A DNA stretch of 64,000 bases from an uncultured Ruminococcus sp. (GCA_900543145.1 UQPZ01000006.1:62001-126000); one strand, 5' to 3'. Positions 32,418 to 41,490 are shown, counted from the first letter of the stretch. Notes: generated by a model from the letters alone, not told the origin. Translations and numbers: made by a program.

Positions 32418-33434
32418 TTAATTAAGCCGGGTAAAAAATCTCTGCCGACAGGTAAATTTCTCACCCTCTGCAAGCTCTGTATATCCGCTGACTTCTTCGG
32501 GCAGACTTAAATTAGGAGAATTTATCATCGCAGTCATAGGCTCGGGGCAGAAGTAACCCTTATCACCGTCATGGTTCCACATATTCCAGAATTTGAATTC
32601 TTCAGATACTTCGTTGCAGAGCTTATGCCCCGTTGCGGTATCCGTAACTACTGTTCCGTAAAAATCCTTACCGTCAAGCGTATTCATAGCGGCGGTGTAC
32701 ATATCGTTTGAAATGACCTGGAGAGTAGGGCGCTTTAGTCCCTTTTTGTATTCAATATCCCAGTCTGACAGCGGCAGCAGCTTTTCGGTAGGAAGACATC
32801 TTTCGTCAAGCTCGCACTTTAGTCCGACAGGTACGCATAGACGCATTGCTTCCTCGCTTCCGCCTTTTGTCATAGGGGCGTTTAGGCAGGTATGTGTACA
32901 GAGAGAAACGGGAAGTCTTTTTTTGCTTTTGTTTTCAAGATATATTTCCTGCTCCAGTCCTCTTTCGTCTGAAAGCGTAAAGGTATATGAAATTTTAAAG
33001 TCAACAGGGAAAAAGCTGTACATTTCGTCTTCTACGCCGAAAGTATATGAGGTTTTAAGAACGGCTTTTCCGCAGTCGGTAAAAGCTTGTTCAACCTTGT
33101 GAGTTCTTTTGTGCACCCAGCCGTGAAGAAAATTGCCGAGCTTTTTTTCGTTTATCGGCAGCTTGTAGATTGCGTCCGAGGTTCTGATTATACCGCCGTC
33201 AAAGCGGTTGGGAAGATACAGGGTAGGAAGTCCCCAGATCTCTCTTGCTTTATTTATATCAGCTATCGTGCAGTCTTCTCTGTAACGGAATATTTCAATG
33301 CCGTTTTCTTTGTCAAAAAATCTCAGTACAGAGGAGCCGATTTCCGGAGAAACTACCGCAAAGTACTTTCTGCTTTCAAGCTTTACGCATTTTATTCCTT
33401 TAAAATTAAAGACCGTATCGACAGTGCAGCTCAT
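32418..33434 (-). CDS. aldose 1-epimerase-like protein
   Basis: A 338-aa protein of the galactose-mutarotase-like fold. The early part (VKLESRKYFAVVSPEIGSSVLRFFDKENGIEIFRY) is the usual aldose epimerase opening, FLHGWVHKRTHKV carries a likely catalytic histidine, and FWNMWNHDGDKGYFCPEPMTAMINSPN holds the conserved late region. Mutarotation of the glucose released by the phosphorylase would fit the operon. It is the first gene, behind a promoter and operator-like palindrome. Confidence 0.85.
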   Translation of the reverse strand: MSCTVDTVFNFKGIKCVKLESRKYFAVVSPEIGSSVLRFFDKENGIEIFRYREDCTIADINKAREIWGLPTLYLPNRFDGGIIRTSDAIYKLPINEKKLGNFLHGWVHKRTHKVEQAFTDCGKAVLKTSYTFGVEDEMYSFFPVDFKISYTFTLSDERGLEQEIYLENKSKKRLPVSLCTHTCLNAPMTKGGSEEAMRLCVPVGLKCELDERCLPTEKLLPLSDWDIEYKKGLKRPTLQVISNDMYTAAMNTLDGKDFYGTVVTDTATGHKLCNEVSEEFKFWNMWNHDGDKGYFCPEPMTAMINSPNLSLPEEVSGYTELAEGEKFTCRQRFFTRLN

Positions 33435-33534
33435 TTAATTATATCCCCTTTTTGTCCTTTTATAACTGAATCAGGTATATCCTGCTGTACGTTCTCTGCC
33501 GCTGATTTTTCAACGCTGTATAGTTTAATGAACG

Positions 33535-33582
33535 TAAACGTTTAATATCAATAATTATACCATATTTAAAAATCAATGTCCA
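33535..33582 (-). promoter_or_regulatory. promoter and LacI-type palindrome of the cellobiose operon
   Basis: On the reverse strand TGGACA (33577-33582), 17 bp, TATAAT (33554-33559). The perfect palindrome TAAACGTTTA (33535-33544) lies just after the start point, where a LacI-family repressor would block transcription. No LacI gene is in the window. The remaining 33583-33806 is AT-rich, with no other clear feature. Confidence 0.65.
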
Positions 33583-33806
33583 GTGTTTTTTGTATATTAT
33601 TAAATAGAATTTCAGAGCTTATTTTGAGCAATTCTGAACAAAAGCAGACACTGACGGCAAATATTTTCTAAAAAGCGAAACCTTTTTCGGACAAAAAATA
33701 TTATTTGCTGCGTATATTTATTTTTACTGCGGCAATAATAAGATTGCAAGGACAAAAAAGCTGTCTTTAGCAGGTCATACCATTTACAGAAAGGGCGGTA
33801 TTTATA

Positions 33807-34013
33807 ATGCTGGATAAGATTGCACTTTTTCTGCTAATCGTCGGAGGGATCAACTGGGGGCTTATCGGAATTTTCCAGTTTGACCTCGTAGCCTTCTTGT
33901 TCGGAGGTTCTGCGGCGGTAATCAGCAGAATTATTTATGTACTGGTTGCAATTTCAGCGATCTGGTGCATCTCACTGTTTTTCAGAGATAACGAGCTGGT
34001 GGAGATGTCTTAA
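33807..34013 (+). CDS. DUF378 small membrane protein
   Basis: A 68-aa protein with two hydrophobic helices (residues 4-30 and 40-60). The conserved opening KIALFLLIVGGINWGLIG is the DUF378 (YuzA-like) signature. GAAAGGGCGG precedes ATG 33807. The family has no known function. It stands alone, upstream of two candidate RNAs. Confidence 0.9.
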   Translation: MLDKIALFLLIVGGINWGLIGIFQFDLVAFLFGGSAAVISRIIYVLVAISAIWCISLFFRDNELVEMS

Positions 34014-34043
34014 TTCAGTTTTCTGTGAAAATTGATTTTTGAC

Positions 34044-34184
34044 ATAAGGAAAGGGAGCCTGTTTTCTGAAGGATGGTCAGGTAAGCGGGTTTGCTCTGTT
34101 TCGTCTTCACGGCAGTTCCTCGAAGTCTGTACTTTTAGGTGCGGATTGCGGGGAGCTGCTGTAAAGCAGACTTCCTTCCCTTAT
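34044..34184 (+). ncRNA. candidate structured non-coding RNA (6S-like rod)
   Basis: About 141 nt, GC-richer than its flanks, and foldable as one rod. The closing stem is 34044-34057 with 34171-34184 (14 bp, one mismatch). A CCTG/CAGG side hairpin follows, then TCTGTTT/AAAGCAGA. The end hairpin pairs GCAGTTCCTCG (34112-34122) with CGGGGAGCTGC (34149-34159) and AGTCTGTAC with GTGCGGATT. The closing stem plus central bubble plus terminal hairpin resembles 6S RNA but is short for it. Strand and promoter are not certain, and no ORF is convincing here. Confidence 0.4.
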
Positions 34185-34373
34185 TTCAAAAATTTGTATT
34201 TTTATTTCATAAACTTACATAAGACTTAGTTAAAAGATATTATTATTTTAAGTGCGTTTTAGCTTATTTTAAAAATAAATATTATTTTAGCGTTAAAATG
34301 TCCAGTAAATACAGGCGTTATTTGTACAAACCGCCGAAAAAGTTAAGCGTTTAAAAATGTTTATCGCATTGCC

Positions 34374-34402
34374 TTGACTATTTAGGAAAAATAGAGTATA
34401 AT
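34374..34402 (+). promoter_or_regulatory. promoter of a candidate small RNA
   Basis: TTGACT (34374-34379), 17 bp, TATAAT (34397-34402). No start codon with an RBS follows before the terminator at 34505. Confidence 0.8.
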
Positions 34403-34408
34403 CTAATT

Positions 34409-34533
34409 GATGTTAAGGATATTGAACAATATTTGTTTGATTTAACATCCGTTTTGTTGTCTCCTTTCTTTTGTTCTACACATAGTTTTTTTATTTTATT
34501 TTCCGCAGAGCACCGTTGCTCTGCATTTTTTTT
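34409..34533 (+). ncRNA. candidate small regulatory RNA
   Basis: About 125 nt between a consensus promoter and an intrinsic terminator, without a credible ORF. The 5' part folds as GATGTTAA/TTAACATC (34409-34416 with 34442-34449) with an inner ATATTG/CAATAT hairpin. It is followed by an unpaired pyrimidine-rich stretch containing TCTCCTTTCTTTTG (34460-34473), complementary to Shine-Dalgarno sequences, and then the terminator GCAGAGC/GCTCTGC. This layout is typical of trans-acting small RNAs that block translation. Confidence 0.6.
34505..34533 (+). terminator. terminator of the candidate small RNA
   Basis: GCAGAGC (34505-34511), 6-nt loop, GCTCTGC (34518-34524), then a T-rich tail of eight Ts. 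Confidence 0.85.
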
Positions 34534-34584
34534 GCCCTTTCATATTTTTATATATTACTAAAAAAATGCAAGGGCTGCTGCCAC

Positions 34585-34613
34585 TTGATTTATGGCAGGG
34601 CTTGTGGTATAAT
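34585..34613 (+). promoter_or_regulatory. promoter of the 363-aa lipoprotein gene
   Basis: TTGATT (34585-34590), 17 bp, TATAAT (34608-34613). Confidence 0.75.
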
Positions 34614-34669
34614 ATATAGTGTATAACAAAACGTGTGTAAGGATATAAAGATCGGAGATGAATTTTTAA

Positions 34670-35761
34670 ATGCAATTAAAAAAAATACTGCCGTTGATTT
34701 TATGTGCGGCGGTAGCGGCATTAGCTATGACCTCCTGCGAAAAAGATAAAAATAACCCGCAGAGCAGTCAGAGCGGAACAAAAAAGCCGGGGGCAAATGC
34801 GACGCTTTCGCCTGTTGAGATCAAGGATTATTCTTTTCCCGTATTTCTTGAAGACAAATCAGCGATGGATATGCTGTCAAACGAGGTCTTTTCTTCATTT
34901 AATAAAGACGAGCTTGTAAGCAAGGTTGACGAGCAGCCGTTTGAAGGATATTCATGCATTGAATGCTACCTTGATACATATTATGTATTTGAGAAGGACG
35001 GCTTTGTCGGTATTATAAATAAGCACGGAACGGTAGTGATCGAAGCTGAAAAGTATGCTTCAGCTGAACTGGCGGCAAACGATCTAATAAAGCTCAGCTA
35101 TCCTGACAAATCGGGAATGGCTCCCGATTATCTCAGAGTAAGCGGAGGCTACGGAAAGCTTATAGAGGATTACAGGTTTTCTCCCGATGAAATAACCGTT
35201 TCCTCCGTATATGACAACGATGCGGAAAAGGAGCTTTCGGAGCTGAAGGTTTACGGTAAAACCGCATACGATAAAAAATGGGATAGTATTGAGCGTATAG
35301 ACCCAAATGAAATAATTACTTCAAAAAAATACTCTGCTGCATTTAAGGCTTCTTCCTCAGGGCAGCATTACTTTATAATCTTTGACGATTATTACAATGT
35401 GAAAGTTTTTGAGGGCGTTTACGGAATGGTCAGGCTGAAAATAGGAAACGTATATGGTGAATGCTATATTCTCAGCGGCGATCATTACAGCGAGCTGAAT
35501 AAAATGATAACAAGCTTCGGAAGCGAAACTGCAGTTAGACAGCCCAGCAAGGACGAAACTCTGGATTTTATTCAGATAGTTTTCGGACTCAGCACTCAGG
35601 ATCAGGTACAGGTAACTATTTCTGCCGACGGCTACTGCCTGACGGACAGTCTTACTCACAACGGTCAGCCGGCAAATAAGTATTTTTCGGTTCTGAGCCG
35701 TGAAACCTTTATTGATCTTGTCAATTGGGTCAATGAAACGCTTTCGGCAGAATATGAATAA
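34670..35761 (+). CDS. hypothetical lipoprotein
   Basis: A 363-aa exported lipoprotein: signal peptide with lipobox AMTSC (cysteine 23), a Ser/Lys/Pro linker, then a globular domain of about 300 residues. The domain has WG/WQ-repeat-like features (YVFEKDGFVGIINKHGTVVIEAEKY) and a last segment FSVLSRETFIDLVNWVNETL. The phrase around GFVGIINKHG resembles WG repeats, but only one copy is clear. It has its own promoter and no operon partner. Function unknown. Confidence 0.82.
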   Translation: MQLKKILPLILCAAVAALAMTSCEKDKNNPQSSQSGTKKPGANATLSPVEIKDYSFPVFLEDKSAMDMLSNEVFSSFNKDELVSKVDEQPFEGYSCIECYLDTYYVFEKDGFVGIINKHGTVVIEAEKYASAELAANDLIKLSYPDKSGMAPDYLRVSGGYGKLIEDYRFSPDEITVSSVYDNDAEKELSELKVYGKTAYDKKWDSIERIDPNEIITSKKYSAAFKASSSGQHYFIIFDDYYNVKVFEGVYGMVRLKIGNVYGECYILSGDHYSELNKMITSFGSETAVRQPSKDETLDFIQIVFGLSTQDQVQVTISADGYCLTDSLTHNGQPANKYFSVLSRETFIDLVNWVNETLSAEYE

Positions 35762-35817
35762 AGCAAAAACTTTTTGCAGGACAATGGCGAAATCCTGCAT
35801 ATAAAGGCGTCGTAATG

Positions 35818-35846
35818 TTGACATAACTCATTAAATATGTTATGCT
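35818..35846 (+). promoter_or_regulatory. promoter of the tepA-ylzJ pair
   Basis: TTGACA (35818-35823), 17 bp, TATGCT (35841-35846). Upstream, TGCAGGA/TCCTGCA (35775-35799) may end the lipoprotein transcript. Confidence 0.7.
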
Positions 35847-35957
35847 TAAAAACGTTTGGAATATTTCCTGCATATTACGCAGAGGTTTGATTATACTAGG
35901 TTATATAAAACTTTGCGAAAGGAGCAGTGCTTCCGTTTGGAGGCATGACCGTAAAAT

Positions 35958-36707
35958 ATGCCGGATAATCAGAATAACGGAGAGATCCAGCAGCCGCCGC
36001 AGGAAAATGACGGCAGCAGCAATAATAATCCTGCGCCTGAGGATACGGAGCAGCAGCGCGAACAGATCAAGGAAATGGGGGAGATCGCGACCCCGAATGC
36101 AAAGCACCTTATCCACTGTCTTAATATAATTGGACAGGTCGAAGGACATTATATTCTGCCTCCTCAGAATAAAACAACCAAGTATGAGCATATAATCCCT
36201 GCGCTTGTCGCTATAGAACAGGACAGATCCATTGAAGGTTTAGTTATTATTCTCAATACCGTCGGAGGAGATGTTGAAGCCGGACTTGCTATTGCAGAGC
36301 TTGTGGCGGGAATGAAAACTCCTACAGTGTCGCTTGTAGTAGGAGGAGGTCATTCTATAGGAGTTCCTCTTGCGGTCTGCGCTAAAAAATCCTTTATTGT
36401 TCCGTCAGCTACAATGACTATTCATCCCGTAAGAATGAACGGACTGGTTCTGGGCGTTCCGCAGACGCTTTCGTATTTTGATAAGATGCAGGAGCGTATT
36501 GTCAGGTTCGTAACCGATAATTCAAGAATAAGCTCTGATGTTTTCAGAGAGCTTATGATGACTACTGGCGAGCTTATGATGGACGTCGGAACAGTTCTCG
36601 ACGGAGAAAGAGCGGTAGAGGTTGGTCTTATTGACCAGCTGGGCGGTTTGTCGGACGCTATCGAGTGCCTTTATGAAATGATAGAAGCCGGAGGCAAGGA
36701 GGAATAA
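35958..36707 (+). CDS. tepA: ClpP-class serine protease, TepA family
   Basis: A 249-aa protein: a Gln/Asn/Pro-rich N-terminus (residues 1-40), then a ClpP-like domain. Conserved points are ILNTVGGDVEAGLAIAE (oxyanion region), the catalytic serine in GGGHSIGVPLA, and the histidine in TMTIHPVRMNG. TepA (YmfB in B. subtilis) was linked to protein export and sporulation; its substrates are not settled. It is followed at 2 bp by a ylzJ-like gene, a conserved Firmicutes pair, and is near ftsK as in Bacillus. Confidence 0.9.
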   Translation: MPDNQNNGEIQQPPQENDGSSNNNPAPEDTEQQREQIKEMGEIATPNAKHLIHCLNIIGQVEGHYILPPQNKTTKYEHIIPALVAIEQDRSIEGLVIILNTVGGDVEAGLAIAELVAGMKTPTVSLVVGGGHSIGVPLAVCAKKSFIVPSATMTIHPVRMNGLVLGVPQTLSYFDKMQERIVRFVTDNSRISSDVFRELMMTTGELMMDVGTVLDGERAVEVGLIDQLGGLSDAIECLYEMIEAGGKEE

Positions 36708-36708
36708 A

Positions 36709-36822
36709 ATGCTTTATACTATTGTAAATATATATGACGTTCTCCGCACCGACAGTGTTTATGAAAACAGCCACAGCAATTACCTTGAGGTAAAAACTGA
36801 CCCGTATGAATATTTAAAGTGA
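36709..36822 (+). CDS. ylzJ: YlzJ-like small protein
   Basis: A 37-aa protein beginning MLYTIVNIYDVL and ending DPYEYLK. AAGGAGGAA in the end of tepA is its RBS, and it starts 2 bp after the tepA stop. The size and the place between tepA and downstream envelope genes match YlzJ. Function unknown. Confidence 0.75.
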   Translation: MLYTIVNIYDVLRTDSVYENSHSNYLEVKTDPYEYLK

Positions 36823-36899
36823 TTTTCAAGCCCTGATCACAGGGCTTAGCTACATAAAATATAACTGCAGAATTTTATTTTCGGAAAGGAAAGTACATA

Positions 36900-37763
36900 A
36901 TGAGTGTAATTAATGCGGTCTTTCAGGCAATAATCCAGGGCCTGACGGAATTTCTGCCCGTTTCAAGCTCGGGGCATCTATCATTATATCAGCATTTTAC
37001 AGGAAATAACGGCGAGGGAGCATTATTCTTTTCGGCTGTGCTTCATCTCGGAACGCTTGTAGCTGTATTTATTGCTTTCAGGACTACGATTGCGGCAATG
37101 CTTAAGGAACTGGTGGTGCTTATAAAGGATATATTTACAGGTAAATTTTCTTATAAAAGCATGAATCCGGAAAGACGAATGATTATAATGATGGTTATAT
37201 CCTGTGCCTGCCTGCTGCCGTTTGCACCTTTCCTCGACTGGTTTACGGGTATATCTGAGGATAAAAGCATATTTGCCGAAGGACTTTGCTTCCTTTATAC
37301 CGCGGGACTGCTCTTTATGTCAGACCGCTGTATGAAGGGCAGAAAGACTCCCGCCGATATTACCGGCAAGGACGCCGTTGCAGTAGGCTTCTTTCAGGGA
37401 GTTGCCCTGCTTCCGGGAGTATCCCGTTCAGGTTCTACGATAAGCGCCGGACTGTTTTCCGGAATGACGAGAGATACGGCGGTAAAGTATTCGTTTATTT
37501 TAGGAATACCGGTAATAATGCTTGGCTGTATTACCGAGGTCAAGGACGCAGTCGGAACAGGTGCTGAAATAGAATGGGGAAGCTGTCTTGTAGGCTTTAT
37601 AGTTGCCGCATTTGTGGGAATATGCGCTATAAAAATGGTAAGCTGGCTTGTAAAGACAGATAAATTTAAAATTTTCGGTTACTATACTTTCATTCTTGGA
37701 ATAACAGTTATCGTTATTTCGATAATCGAGAAGTTTATCGGACACGCAATAACTATTGGATAA
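36900..37763 (+). CDS. uppP: undecaprenyl-diphosphate phosphatase
   Basis: A 287-aa membrane enzyme (BacA/UppP) that dephosphorylates undecaprenyl pyrophosphate to recycle the lipid carrier of cell-wall synthesis; it also gives bacitracin resistance. The active-site parts are QGLTEFLPVSSSGHL (residues 13-27) and PGVSRSGSTISAGL (about 173-186). About eight hydrophobic helices are visible. GGAAAGGAAAG precedes ATG 36900. Confidence 0.95.
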   Translation: MSVINAVFQAIIQGLTEFLPVSSSGHLSLYQHFTGNNGEGALFFSAVLHLGTLVAVFIAFRTTIAAMLKELVVLIKDIFTGKFSYKSMNPERRMIIMMVISCACLLPFAPFLDWFTGISEDKSIFAEGLCFLYTAGLLFMSDRCMKGRKTPADITGKDAVAVGFFQGVALLPGVSRSGSTISAGLFSGMTRDTAVKYSFILGIPVIMLGCITEVKDAVGTGAEIEWGSCLVGFIVAAFVGICAIKMVSWLVKTDKFKIFGYYTFILGITVIVISIIEKFIGHAITIG

Positions 37764-37840
37764 TGCTATTTATGACGCGGGACTGCCCGGTGCGGTCCTG
37801 CATTGCTGTTAATGAGATTTTACGGTGGTGAAAAAATATA

Positions 37841-40423
37841 ATGGCGGCGGCAAAGAAACCTGCAGCTTCAAAGTCAGCGTCAGGAAGCAAGAGCAAAGCG
37901 GCTTCCGGTTCAAAATCAAATACGAATAAAAACGCTGCTAAGAGTCCTGCTCCTAAGGGTGCAAAGGGTTCTGCTCAGGCTGCCAAGAAAAGTGCGGTTC
38001 AAGCGGCAAGAGAACGTGAGCAAAGACGCTTTTGGTCGTACATACTGTTTTTCGCCGGTGTTCTGGAGCTTCTGGTTACCTTTATAAAAGGCGACGGTCT
38101 GTGGACAAGCCTTTATGAGGTAAACAGAGGCGTTTTAGGTATGTCTGTATTTCTTGCAGGGCCAATGATCATTTACGTTGCGCTTCAGATAGCATCGGAC
38201 AGATCTCATAACGCCGTAATTGCAAGGATCGTTCAGGGATTGGTGCTTATGCTTCTGTTAAGCGGAACGGCTCAGATCTTGTTTAACGGAACGGTTGAGG
38301 GGAAAACGTTTCTTTTAAAGCTCAAGGGTCTGTACAACGACGGAATAAGGCTTAACGGCGGAGGAATTGCAAGCGCAGCGCTTGGCTGGCCCCTGCTTGC
38401 GGCATTCAAGCGTGTCGGAGGAGCTATAATGATTATTCTGCTTGATTTTACCTTTATCATGCTCCTTACCAACCTGACGCTTCCCGAGCTGTTTAAAATT
38501 ATCTCAAAGCCTTTTGTCGGCGGATATAAGGCGGTAAGCGAAGAGCGTATTGAAAGAGCTATGCAGCCTCCTAAAGAAAAAACTGAGAAAAAGCAGAGCA
38601 GAAAATCTGATAAAAGGGTTCGTATAGATATAGCTAAATATTATCAGGAAGAAGATAACACCCAGGACGCAGGAATATTTCCTTATGCTCAGGATGCAGG
38701 AAAACAGGAAAATAATGATACTCCGGATATAAAGCTTCCTTTCGATCCTGTAAGAATGCCTAAGTCTGAAGATAACAGCTCAGGCAGCGATAAAAAAGCT
38801 GAGGAGCAGGAGCTGAAGCGCATTATCGAAAAGGCGGTCGCTAAGGAACAGGAAAAAATTGAAGAAAAGCTAGAAAAGGAAAACCATTCTAAGCCCAAGG
38901 AGGTTTTTGTTGACGAGGAAGGGCAGACTTCGATACTGGAGCAGAAGGAAACCGTTCCTGCCTATGTTTATCCGCCAGTCGATATTCTTAAATATTCCGT
39001 TAATTCCACTTCTCCGGAGCTTGCACAGAGAGAAATAGAAGAAAAGTCTCAAAAGCTTGTTGAAACTCTTGAAACCTTTGGCGTTAAGACGAGAATTATC
39101 GGGATTCACAGAGGACCGTCCGTAACGAGATACGAGCTTCAGCCTGCGGCGGGAGTAAAGGTAAAGCAGATAACCAATCTTGCCGACGATATAGCGCTTA
39201 ATCTTGCCGCAAACGGAGTAAGAATTGAAGCGCCTATTCCGGGCAAGGCGGCAATAGGTATCGAGATACCGAATATTCATCGGGACAGCGTTTCAATGCG
39301 TGAGCTGATAGACAGCGAGGAATACCGCAGTGCAAGGGGCAAGCTGTCGTTTGCTGTGGGGAAGGATATTGAGGGCAAGATAGTTATAGGAGATATTGCT
39401 TCAATGCCTCATATGCTTATTGCGGGAACTACCGGTTCCGGAAAGTCGGTATTTACCAACTCGATTATACTAAATATACTTTTTCATGCCTCGCCTGACG
39501 AGGTAAAGCTTATTCTTATTGACCCAAAAAAGGTAGAGTTTCCTATGTATAACGGAATTCCGCACCTGCTTATCCCGGTCGTTACCGAACCGTTAAAGGC
39601 GGCGGGAGCGCTTGGCTGGGCAGTAAATGAAATGATGAGAAGATATAAGCTTTTTGAGGCTAACGGAACGAAAAATCTTGAGGATTATAATCAGTTTGTT
39701 GATGAAAATCCGGAGCTCGAAAGAACAAAGCTTGCTCAGATAGTAATAGTAGTAGACGAATTTGCAGATCTTATGCTTGCGGCAAAATCCGAGGTAGAGG
39801 AATCGGTAATGCGTCTTGCACAGCTGGCAAGAGCGGCGGGAATGCATATGCTTATCGCTACTCAGTCGCCCAGAGTAGACGTTCTTACCGGTCTTATCAA
39901 AGCCAATATCCCCAGCAGAACTGCGCTTTCGGTGTCTAACAATACCGATTCGAGAGTAATACTTGATGAAATAGGAGCTGAAAAGCTTCTCGGCAAGGGA
40001 GATATGCTGTATAAGCCGGTAGGTATGCCTAAGCCTCTGCGTATACAGAGCGGCTTTGCTTCTACCGCTGAAATAAGAAATCTTGTTAAGTTTCTTAAAA
40101 GTGAGCATAAAACAGAATATAATGAAGAGGTTATTCATGAGGTTGAGCAGAATATTCCTCAGCCTAAAAATAAAGGCGCTGACTGCGACGTTTCTGTCAA
40201 TACTGACGACGATCTTACCGCTCAGGCTATATCAATAATCGTGGAAACCGGCAATGCGTCTACAGCGTTTTTGCAGAGAAAGCTCAAGCTTGGTTTTCCA
40301 CGGGCAGCCAGGATAATGGACGAGATTGAAGAAATGGGCATAATAGGTCCTCAGGAAGGCTCTAAGCCGAGAAAAATAAATATTTCCAAGGAAGAATGGC
40401 TTGAACGTCAGGCAATGAAATAG
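37841..40423 (+). CDS. ftsK: FtsK/SpoIIIE-family DNA translocase
   Basis: An 860-aa septal DNA pump that moves chromosome ends out of the closing septum or into the spore. Residues 1-60 are Ala/Lys/Ser-rich, about four transmembrane helices follow (66-215), then an acidic linker and the motor domain with Walker A AGTTGSGKSVFTN (about 526-538) and Walker B IVIVVDEFADLM. The C-terminal winged-helix gamma domain ends the protein (AISIIVETGNASTAFLQRKL). Without a sporulation context, FtsK and SpoIIIE cannot be told apart here. Confidence 0.95.
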   Translation: MAAAKKPAASKSASGSKSKAASGSKSNTNKNAAKSPAPKGAKGSAQAAKKSAVQAAREREQRRFWSYILFFAGVLELLVTFIKGDGLWTSLYEVNRGVLGMSVFLAGPMIIYVALQIASDRSHNAVIARIVQGLVLMLLLSGTAQILFNGTVEGKTFLLKLKGLYNDGIRLNGGGIASAALGWPLLAAFKRVGGAIMIILLDFTFIMLLTNLTLPELFKIISKPFVGGYKAVSEERIERAMQPPKEKTEKKQSRKSDKRVRIDIAKYYQEEDNTQDAGIFPYAQDAGKQENNDTPDIKLPFDPVRMPKSEDNSSGSDKKAEEQELKRIIEKAVAKEQEKIEEKLEKENHSKPKEVFVDEEGQTSILEQKETVPAYVYPPVDILKYSVNSTSPELAQREIEEKSQKLVETLETFGVKTRIIGIHRGPSVTRYELQPAAGVKVKQITNLADDIALNLAANGVRIEAPIPGKAAIGIEIPNIHRDSVSMRELIDSEEYRSARGKLSFAVGKDIEGKIVIGDIASMPHMLIAGTTGSGKSVFTNSIILNILFHASPDEVKLILIDPKKVEFPMYNGIPHLLIPVVTEPLKAAGALGWAVNEMMRRYKLFEANGTKNLEDYNQFVDENPELERTKLAQIVIVVDEFADLMLAAKSEVEESVMRLAQLARAAGMHMLIATQSPRVDVLTGLIKANIPSRTALSVSNNTDSRVILDEIGAEKLLGKGDMLYKPVGMPKPLRIQSGFASTAEIRNLVKFLKSEHKTEYNEEVIHEVEQNIPQPKNKGADCDVSVNTDDDLTAQAISIIVETGNASTAFLQRKLKLGFPRAARIMDEIEEMGIIGPQEGSKPRKINISKEEWLERQAMK

Positions 40424-40503
40424 AAAACACCGGTTCAATACTGTAGAAACTGCGGTTTTGGAATTTAATGGAACAAAAGTAAAGCGCAGACGGGAGGTAT
40501 TTT

Positions 40504-41454
40504 ATGTCTAATACACGCAAACGTAAGAAGTCCGGTCATTCTGCAAACGTGTTCAGACATAAGCTTACGTTTGCTGCGCTGATCATTACGGCGCTGGCTG
40601 CGGCAGCTTTGTTTGTGCTTGACAGGACGGGGGTCTTTACCTACAGCGACTGGAGAATAAAGCTGGGGCTTGAGGAAAAGCCGGCTGTAGTTGAAAACTC
40701 GGATACGCAGGTTCATTTTATAGACGTAGGTCAGGGCGACTGCTCACTTGTCATATCAGACGGAAAAACAATGCTCATAGACTGCGGAGACCGCGATGAG
40801 GACAATACAGTAATCAAATATCTTCAAAAGCTGGGGATAAAAAAGCTTGACGTTATTATAGCGACTCATCCTCATTCAGATCATATCGGAGAAATGAGTG
40901 AAATAATTGACAGCTTTGAAATGGATAAATTCATAATGCCTGAGATCCCAAAGGCTATGACGCCAACTTCAAAGACCTTTGAAAATATGCTAAGTTCCAT
41001 TAAAAACAGAAAAATGAAAATTACTAAGGCTCAGGACGAAAGTTTTACTTTGGGCAGCGCTGAAGTACAGCTGTTTACGTCTAAGGAGGAGCATAGTGAT
41101 CTCAATAATTATTCGGTTCTTGTAAAGATAGTTCACGGTGATAACAGCTTTCTTGTTACCGGCGACTGTGAAACTGAGGAAGAAAAGGAAATGCTGGAGC
41201 AGGGCTTCGATTTATCGGCAAAGGTGCTGAAAGTCGGACATCACGGCAGTTCTACGTCGTCATCAAGCGGATTTCTTACGGCTGTTTCCCCAAAATATGC
41301 TGTGATATCCTGCGGACTGGACAATAAGTACGGTCACCCAAGTGATGAAACTCTGGTAAGACTTGAAAAGTACGCTGAGAATATATACATAACCCGCGAC
41401 GATAAAACGATAGTTTTTCTTTCCGACGGAAAGGGTCTGTCGCTGACGAAATAA
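40504..41454 (+). CDS. membrane-anchored metallo-beta-lactamase-fold hydrolase (ComEC C-terminal-like)
   Basis: A 316-aa protein with a basic N-terminus, one transmembrane helix (residues 19-40) and an extracellular MBL domain like the C-terminal part of ComEC. The opening VHFIDVGQGDCSLVI is typical, the metal-binding motif is THPHSDHIGE, a later ligand is in VTGDCE, and KVGHHGSSTSSS follows. Relatives are nucleases or hydrolases at the cell surface, and DNA handling outside the cell is a reasonable guess. The DUF3006 gene downstream is a frequent partner of this type. Confidence 0.88.
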   Translation: MSNTRKRKKSGHSANVFRHKLTFAALIITALAAAALFVLDRTGVFTYSDWRIKLGLEEKPAVVENSDTQVHFIDVGQGDCSLVISDGKTMLIDCGDRDEDNTVIKYLQKLGIKKLDVIIATHPHSDHIGEMSEIIDSFEMDKFIMPEIPKAMTPTSKTFENMLSSIKNRKMKITKAQDESFTLGSAEVQLFTSKEEHSDLNNYSVLVKIVHGDNSFLVTGDCETEEEKEMLEQGFDLSAKVLKVGHHGSSTSSSSGFLTAVSPKYAVISCGLDNKYGHPSDETLVRLEKYAENIYITRDDKTIVFLSDGKGLSLTK

Positions 41455-41490
41455 AGTAACAAAGCAATTTTAAATGCCTGGAGAATGAAT

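Noticed and set aside
34044..34184. Signal recognition particle RNA
   Set aside because: It contains GGTCAGG, but the conserved GGAAGG-AGCAG apical motif of SRP RNA is absent.
34032..34229. 65-codon ORF between the DUF378 gene and the small RNA
   Set aside because: Overlaps the strongly folding segment, has no RBS, and the product has no sensible pattern; better explained as RNA or spacer.
39593..40138. 181-codon ORF antisense to ftsK
   Set aside because: Covers the motor domain of FtsK in reverse; shadow frame.
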